This document shows positions 7,235 through 10,069 of a stretch of DNA of 10,069 bases, in pieces (the stretch's first letter is position 1; each line of letters starts with the position of its first letter). The position numbers and the translations under genes were made by a program. The stretch lies in assembly GCA_031260825.1 (NCBI GenBank), contig JAISKS010000095.1:1-10069 (forward strand), given 5' to 3'. The notes beneath the pieces were generated by a model. The model worked only from the letters and a program-made list of their open reading frames with translations. It did no database searches and was not told where the DNA came from. This DNA comes from Bifidobacteriaceae bacterium. Its GTDB lineage: Bacteria; Actinomycetota; Actinomycetes; Actinomycetales; Bifidobacteriaceae.

Positions 7235-7251
7235 AATTTCCTTAGAGTTGT

Positions 7252-7863
7252 TTAGTTATATTGTAGTATAAAAATTTTCGTATCGCCATAAGTTTTCATT
7301 TTAATTAGCTCAGCATTGGGCAGCACTGTTTGATAGGTTTTATCGAGTGTAGATTTTTTATTGCGCTCAATCACAAATGTAATTTTATTGATGTTTTGGT
7401 GGTACGTATTTAATAGTTGCAAGATTTGATCATCAGAATGTTCATATGGAGGGTCGATGAATACTAATGTGGTTTGATTGGGGGTGGTTTGAGCTGGGCT
7501 GGTTTGATTGGGGATGGTTTGATCTGGCGGGGTTTGGAATTGTTGCGCGGATTTTTTATAAACATCGAGCTTTTCTATATTAATAGGCTCATCAAAATCA
7601 TATTTTTTAGTGATTTGTTTTAACAGATTTGTAACTTTTTGAGAAGAATCATAAAATGTTACAGATCTTGCACCCCTAGAAATCGCCTCAAAACCGAGCG
7701 CGCCTGAACCTGCAAAAAGATCGAATACATCAGCATTATTTATTGCGCCTATAGATTCTAAAGAACTAAAAATAGATTCCTTTACCATCGAAGTTGTTGG
7801 ACGAGTGACGCTCTGCACGTCGGGTAATTTATAGTTTTTGTATTTTCCAGAAATTATTTGCAT
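7252..7863 (-). CDS. rsmD: 16S rRNA m2G966 methyltransferase RsmD with Gln-Thr-Pro insert
   Basis: This SAM-dependent enzyme methylates G966 of 16S rRNA. It starts with MQIISGKYKNYKLP, like the family's MRIIAGKYKGRKL, which favours the ATG at 7863 over an in-frame upstream codon at 7881. RPTTSMVKESIFSSL (21-35) is the conserved RPT-x-VREALF block. FDLFAGSGALGFEAISRGA (47-65) is the SAM-binding motif I, and FIDPPYE (135-141) is the catalytic DPPY motif. Just before DPPY is a low-complexity segment (about 110-132) built from 15-bp repeats encoding xQTxP units, absent from typical members and probably a surface loop. Length is 203 residues. A TATAAT box lies 8 bp before the ATG with no room for a Shine-Dalgarno, suggesting a leaderless mRNA that starts the rsmD-coaD-yceD operon. 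Confidence 0.93.
   Translation of the reverse strand: MQIISGKYKNYKLPDVQSVTRPTTSMVKESIFSSLESIGAINNADVFDLFAGSGALGFEAISRGARSVTFYDSSQKVTNLLKQITKKYDFDEPINIEKLDVYKKSAQQFQTPPDQTIPNQTSPAQTTPNQTTLVFIDPPYEHSDDQILQLLNTYHQNINKITFVIERNKKSTLDKTYQTVLPNAELIKMKTYGDTKIFILQYN
7471..7536. repeat. 15-bp coding tandem repeat inside rsmD
   Basis: Four consecutive 15-bp units begin GGTTTGA on the plus strand (7471-7485, 7486-7500, 7501-7515, 7516-7530), followed by a partial fifth unit. They encode the pentapeptide series DQTIP-NQTSP-AQTTP-NQTT on the minus strand. The period is a multiple of three, so copy-number change keeps the frame. Confidence 0.85.
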
Positions 7864-7890
7864 GATGTTTATTATATACAAAAATTAGAG
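7864..7890 (-). promoter_or_regulatory. Putative leaderless promoter of rsmD
   Basis: A perfect TATAAT lies at 7876-7871 on the minus strand, preceded by a TG-containing AT-rich stretch. A -10 box normally sets the start site 6-8 bases downstream, which here coincides with the ATG at 7863. There is no ribosome-binding site between them. No convincing -35 box is visible (TTACCC with 19 bp spacing is the best). Confidence 0.5.
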
Positions 7891-7894
7891 ATTA

Positions 7895-7990
7895 GGGTAA
7901 TTATCTATGAAAAAAACGCAGTTTTGGGTAAAATTATCTATGAAAAAGTAGCAGTTTTGGGTAAAATTATGTATGAAAAAGTCGCGGTTA
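7895..7990. repeat. Three tandem 31-33 bp repeats upstream of rsmD
   Basis: The units are 7895-7925, 7926-7958 and 7959-7990. On the plus strand each reads GGGTAA(AA)TTAT-TATG, then an A-run and a GCAGTTTT or GCGGTTA ending. On the minus strand each copy contains a -10-like octamer (TAGATAAT, TAGATAAT, TACATAAT). The last unit leads directly into the hairpin at 7994-8075. Confidence 0.85.
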
Positions 7991-7993
7991 ATT

Positions 7994-8075
7994 TAGGTAA
8001 TCGCTATAGATTCGACATTTTGGCAAGATTTTTGCAAATTTTATGCCAAAATAGCGAATCTATAGCGATTACCTA
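7994..8075. repeat. Long inverted repeat (32-bp stem, 18-nt loop)
   Basis: The left arm (7994-8025, starting TAGGTAATCGCTATAGATTC) pairs with the right arm (8044-8075, ending GCGATTACCTA) at 30 of 32 positions. The mismatches are 8015/8054 and 8016/8053. The loop (8026-8043) is AGATTTTTGCAAATTTTA. On the plus strand the hairpin is followed by a short T-run (TTTTTGG), but no plus-strand gene precedes it. Confidence 0.88.
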
Positions 8076-8118
8076 TTTTTGGCGAGACCACTTTTTGGAT
8101 CCTTTTTTACTTTTTAGG

Positions 8119-8189
8119 GGGCAATATACCGATTTTGAACATTTTAGGGTGTTTTTGGGGTCAAAATGTTCAAAATCGGTATATTGCCC
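8119..8189. repeat. Perfect 27-bp inverted repeat with 17-nt loop
   Basis: The left arm 8119-8145 (GGGCAATATACCGATTTTGA and on) is the exact reverse complement of 8163-8189. The loop (8146-8162) is AGGGTGTTTTTGGGGTC, similar to the loop of the hairpin at 37-104. It lies 23 bp downstream of trmB. There is no U-run after the stem in the trmB direction, so it is not a standard terminator, though so strong an RNA stem could still affect 3' ends. Confidence 0.92.
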
Positions 8190-8226
8190 ATGGTTTTTCG
8201 CGTGTAAATGTTTTAGACTGTATAAT
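8165..8226 (+). repeat. Dispersed ~62-bp repeat, copy 2, overlapping the trmB 3' end
   Basis: The first 25 bases (8165-8189) are identical to bases 1-25. The rest (8190-8226) aligns to 26-62 with few substitutions and small indels. The repeat extends past the trmB stop (8213-8215) into its last four codons. Here it is not followed by the second hairpin seen in copy 1. Confidence 0.85.
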
Positions 8227-8923
8227 CCGAGATTTCTCGCCCTTTTGCAAGACCTTTTTTCTCAAAATTAGTTAATACACGTCTGTCAAATCGCTCAGTT
8301 TTATTCACATTAAATACAGCAGAAATTTGCTCAGCATAATCTTCAATATCTGTAGCTATTCTAATAGTAGGTTGTTTTGAAAAAGTTGCGATGATGAGTT
8401 CTTTAAATTCATCATCAAGAAGTCTGCGTTTATGGTGTTTTTTCTTAGGCCAAGGATCTGGGAAAAAAATCCAAACTTCAAAAGTATCTGTAGCATCAGC
8501 ACCCGTACCAAAAAAATTCTGTTTAAATAAATGAAATACATCTGCGCGAATAATTGCGGCGTTCCTAACCGGCTCAAAATCATTAGATTCAAATCCTTTG
8601 TTTAATAGGAAAACTGTGTGGGCAATGCCAGGTTCGTACACCTCGATGCCTACGTAGAAATGCTCTGGATCTTCGGCTGCACATTTTGCGAAATTATCGC
8701 CTTGACCTGTACCTATTTCAATAATAAGAGGAAGTTCGTCTTTATTAAGAGAGCCGATTGAATCGTAAAATGACCAGTGTTCATCAGGTATAAGCGCTGA
8801 TTCAGGAGACTGAGGAAATTCAATCAAATATTTTGATCGCTCAGCTTGATAGATTTTATCGATTCTATCACTAATTTTACTCGAACGAACGACAAATGAT
8901 TTTATGTGATTTTGTATACCCAT
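8213..8923 (-). CDS. trmB: tRNA (guanine-N7-)-methyltransferase TrmB
   Basis: This cytosolic SAM-dependent enzyme makes m7G46 in the variable loop of tRNA. The 236-residue protein has the family layout. An IKSFVVRSSKIS N-terminus resembles IRSFV-R-GR. IIEIGTGQGDNF (67-78) is the SAM-binding loop, GIEVYEPG (92-99) is the family GIEV motif, and WIFFPDPWPKKKHHKRRLLD (151-170) is the diagnostic PDPWPKKRHHKRR signature. The C-terminal TNFEKKGLAKGREISDYTV fits the family's TKFE-RGL-GR-V-DL block. It stops a few residues earlier than usual, because a dispersed repeat supplies the last codons and TAA. The ATG is 5 bp after the ligase stop, so the two genes are probably co-transcribed and translationally coupled. 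Confidence 0.95.
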   Translation of the reverse strand: MGIQNHIKSFVVRSSKISDRIDKIYQAERSKYLIEFPQSPESALIPDEHWSFYDSIGSLNKDELPLIIEIGTGQGDNFAKCAAEDPEHFYVGIEVYEPGIAHTVFLLNKGFESNDFEPVRNAAIIRADVFHLFKQNFFGTGADATDTFEVWIFFPDPWPKKKHHKRRLLDDEFKELIIATFSKQPTIRIATDIEDYAEQISAVFNVNKTERFDRRVLTNFEKKGLAKGREISDYTV

Positions 8924-8928
8924 AAATT

Positions 8929-10069
8929 TTATTTACCGCGAGGCTTGCCGTAAATTTCATTTTTTATAATATCAGCATAACGCTCAATAACCTGAGGTCG
9001 GCGCACTTTCATAGAAGGCGTATAGGTCTCATTTTGCTCAGAAAAATCTTCAGGAAGAATCTCATATTTACGAATTGATTCAGCTTGCGATACTAGTTTA
9101 TTAGCTTCTGTGACAGATCTATCAATTTCAGCACGAATAATCGGATGATCTTTAGCAATTTCAAGTAGGATTTTGCCATTTTGATCAGTGATTTGTTGCA
9201 AAATATCTTGCTTTTTCGCCCAACCTTTTAGCTCATCAACATCTAATGCAACCAAAGCTGAAATAAATGGACGTCCATCGCCAACAACTAAACTTGCTTG
9301 AACAATTATGTTCTCATCAATGCATTTTTCAAGTACAGATGGTGTCACATTTTTACCGCCAGCAGTGATAATAATATCTTTTTTGCGTCCGATAATTTTT
9401 ACAAATCCGTCTTCATCAACAGATGCTAAATCGCCAGTATGGAACCAACCATTATGTAGCGCAGATTTATTTTCAGATGGTAAATTATGGTACCCTGACA
9501 TATTCGAAGGAGATTTTAGAAGCAATTCATCATCATCGCTAATTCGTAATTTTACATCTGGAAAAGGTACTCCAATTGTACCAACTTTATTAAATGTTGG
9601 ACGATTTACAAATACAGGTGCTACAGTCTCGGTTAAGCCGTAACCTTCTAAAATTGTAATGCCCGCACCTCTAAAGAAGTGATTTATCTCAGTGTTTAAA
9701 GGAGCTGCGCCGCATACACAATATTTTATATTGCCGCCAAGTGCAGCACGAATTTTACTATACACAGGTATAACAAAAGCATTTCTAGCAGCTTTTTGTT
9801 TCATAGAAGGTCCTTCTGGAGTCTCTAAAGCCTTTGAATAGGCAACTGCAGCTTTAGCAGCATTTTTGAAAACAAGTTTTGCAGCGCCTTTGCTTGCTTT
9901 TTGCGAAGATGCATTATAAACTTTTTCAAACACGCGAGGTACGCCAAGTAGCACTGAAGGTTGATATTCATCAAGCTCAGCTAGCAGATTCTTTATACCA
10001 TGACTAAACGCGATTTTGGCATTAGGAGCAGCATAAAATGCAAATGACAAAAATCTCGCAAACACATGT
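8929..10069 (-). CDS. Long-chain acyl-CoA ligase, C-terminal part (FadD15-like)
   Basis: This is a partial gene. The frame is open to the window edge, and the residues HVFARFLSF there continue an upstream coding region, so the N-terminal part (about 200 residues or more) is missing. The enzyme activates fatty acids to acyl-CoA through an acyl-AMP intermediate. Counting from the first Val/Met in view, VPRVFEKVYNASSQKA (42-57) is typical of actinobacterial FadD15. GYGLTET (141-147) is the ATP-binding motif. GWFHTGDLASVDEDGFVKII (206-225) and GRKKDIIITAGGKNVTP (226-242) are the hinge and P-loop-like motifs of the ANL superfamily. TPSMKVRRPQVIERY (349-363) holds the C-terminal catalytic Lys region. 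It is followed at 5 bp by trmB. The likely role is fatty-acid activation for membrane lipid synthesis from host or external fatty acids. Confidence 0.93.
   Translation of the reverse strand, partial: HVFARFLSFAFYAAPNAKIAFSHGIKNLLAELDEYQPSVLLGVPRVFEKVYNASSQKASKGAAKLVFKNAAKAAVAYSKALETPEGPSMKQKAARNAFVIPVYSKIRAALGGNIKYCVCGAAPLNTEINHFFRGAGITILEGYGLTETVAPVFVNRPTFNKVGTIGVPFPDVKLRISDDDELLLKSPSNMSGYHNLPSENKSALHNGWFHTGDLASVDEDGFVKIIGRKKDIIITAGGKNVTPSVLEKCIDENIIVQASLVVGDGRPFISALVALDVDELKGWAKKQDILQQITDQNGKILLEIAKDHPIIRAEIDRSVTEANKLVSQAESIRKYEILPEDFSEQNETYTPSMKVRRPQVIERYADIIKNEIYGKPRGK

Noticed and set aside
7864..7881. Upstream rsmD start at 7881 (adds MYIINI)
   Set aside because: The added residues do not match the family, the -10 box would fall inside the coding region, and the ATG at 7863 gives the canonical N-terminus.
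7994..8189. The two long hairpins as integron attC sites
   Set aside because: There are no R'/R'' core GTTRRRY/RYYYAAC boxes at the ends, no bulged bases typical of attC, no integrase and no cassette genes.
8119..8189. Hairpin as an ordinary rho-independent terminator for trmB
   Set aside because: After the stem in the trmB direction the sequence is CCTAAAAAG rather than a U-tract, and the stem is far longer than usual.
7858..8271. A 137-codon open frame on the plus strand with an 11-residue repeat (VLGKIIYEKVA-like)
   Set aside because: It starts inside rsmD, ends inside trmB and is made largely of tandem repeats and hairpin arms. It has no ribosome-binding site and no protein-like composition outside the repeat, so it looks like a by-product of the repeats.

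Overview
This is a low-GC bacterial window in which every supported gene lies on the minus strand, so transcription runs from high to low coordinates. The standard genetic code fits (TGG for Trp, no in-frame UGA). The best taxonomic hints are the acyl-CoA ligase, whose central region reads like actinobacterial FadD15-type enzymes, and the rsmD-coaD-DUF177 gene order. Lys/Ala-rich protein tails are also common in Actinomycetota. The low GC, short spacers and palindromic repeats suggest a host-associated or reduced low-GC actinobacterium. The taxonomic call is an inference of low to moderate confidence.

Layout in transcription order. (1) 10069-8929: 3' part of a long-chain acyl-CoA ligase gene, running off the window edge. 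It is followed 5 bp later by trmB, a tRNA m7G46 methyltransferase (8923-8213). (2) 8212-7864: a 349-bp gene-free stretch with two long near-perfect DNA hairpins, three tandem 31-33 bp repeats and a putative leaderless promoter for rsmD. (3) 7863-6199: a compact housekeeping operon of rsmD (16S rRNA m2G966 methyltransferase), coaD (CoA biosynthesis) and a YceD/DUF177 protein. The usual next gene, rpmF, is absent. Instead there is a 91-residue orphan (6147-5872). (4) 5842-4874: an aquaporin-family channel with its own promoter and Shine-Dalgarno, an altered second NPA box and an acidic-then-Lys/Ala repeat tail, followed by a bidirectional intrinsic terminator. (5) 4850-202: a large lipoprotein resembling CUT2/ChvE-type sugar-binding proteins, then a P2-type (Ca2+-like) ATPase with changes in several otherwise conserved catalytic motifs. 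(6) 201-1: repeats, comprising a third long hairpin, GTCATTCC repeats and a second copy of a ~62-bp sequence also found beside trmB.

Functionally, the right half is ordinary information processing and lipid/CoA metabolism. The left half is an envelope module: channel, solute-binding lipoprotein and cation pump. Each of these three departs from its family. The aquaporin lacks the selectivity-filter Arg, the binding protein has no ABC partners here and has a terminator at its start, and the ATPase has DKTVT instead of DKTGT. The other main novelty is the family of long hairpins with 17-18 nt loops. Elements of the repeat families form the 3' ends, including the stop codons, of both trmB and the ATPase gene.
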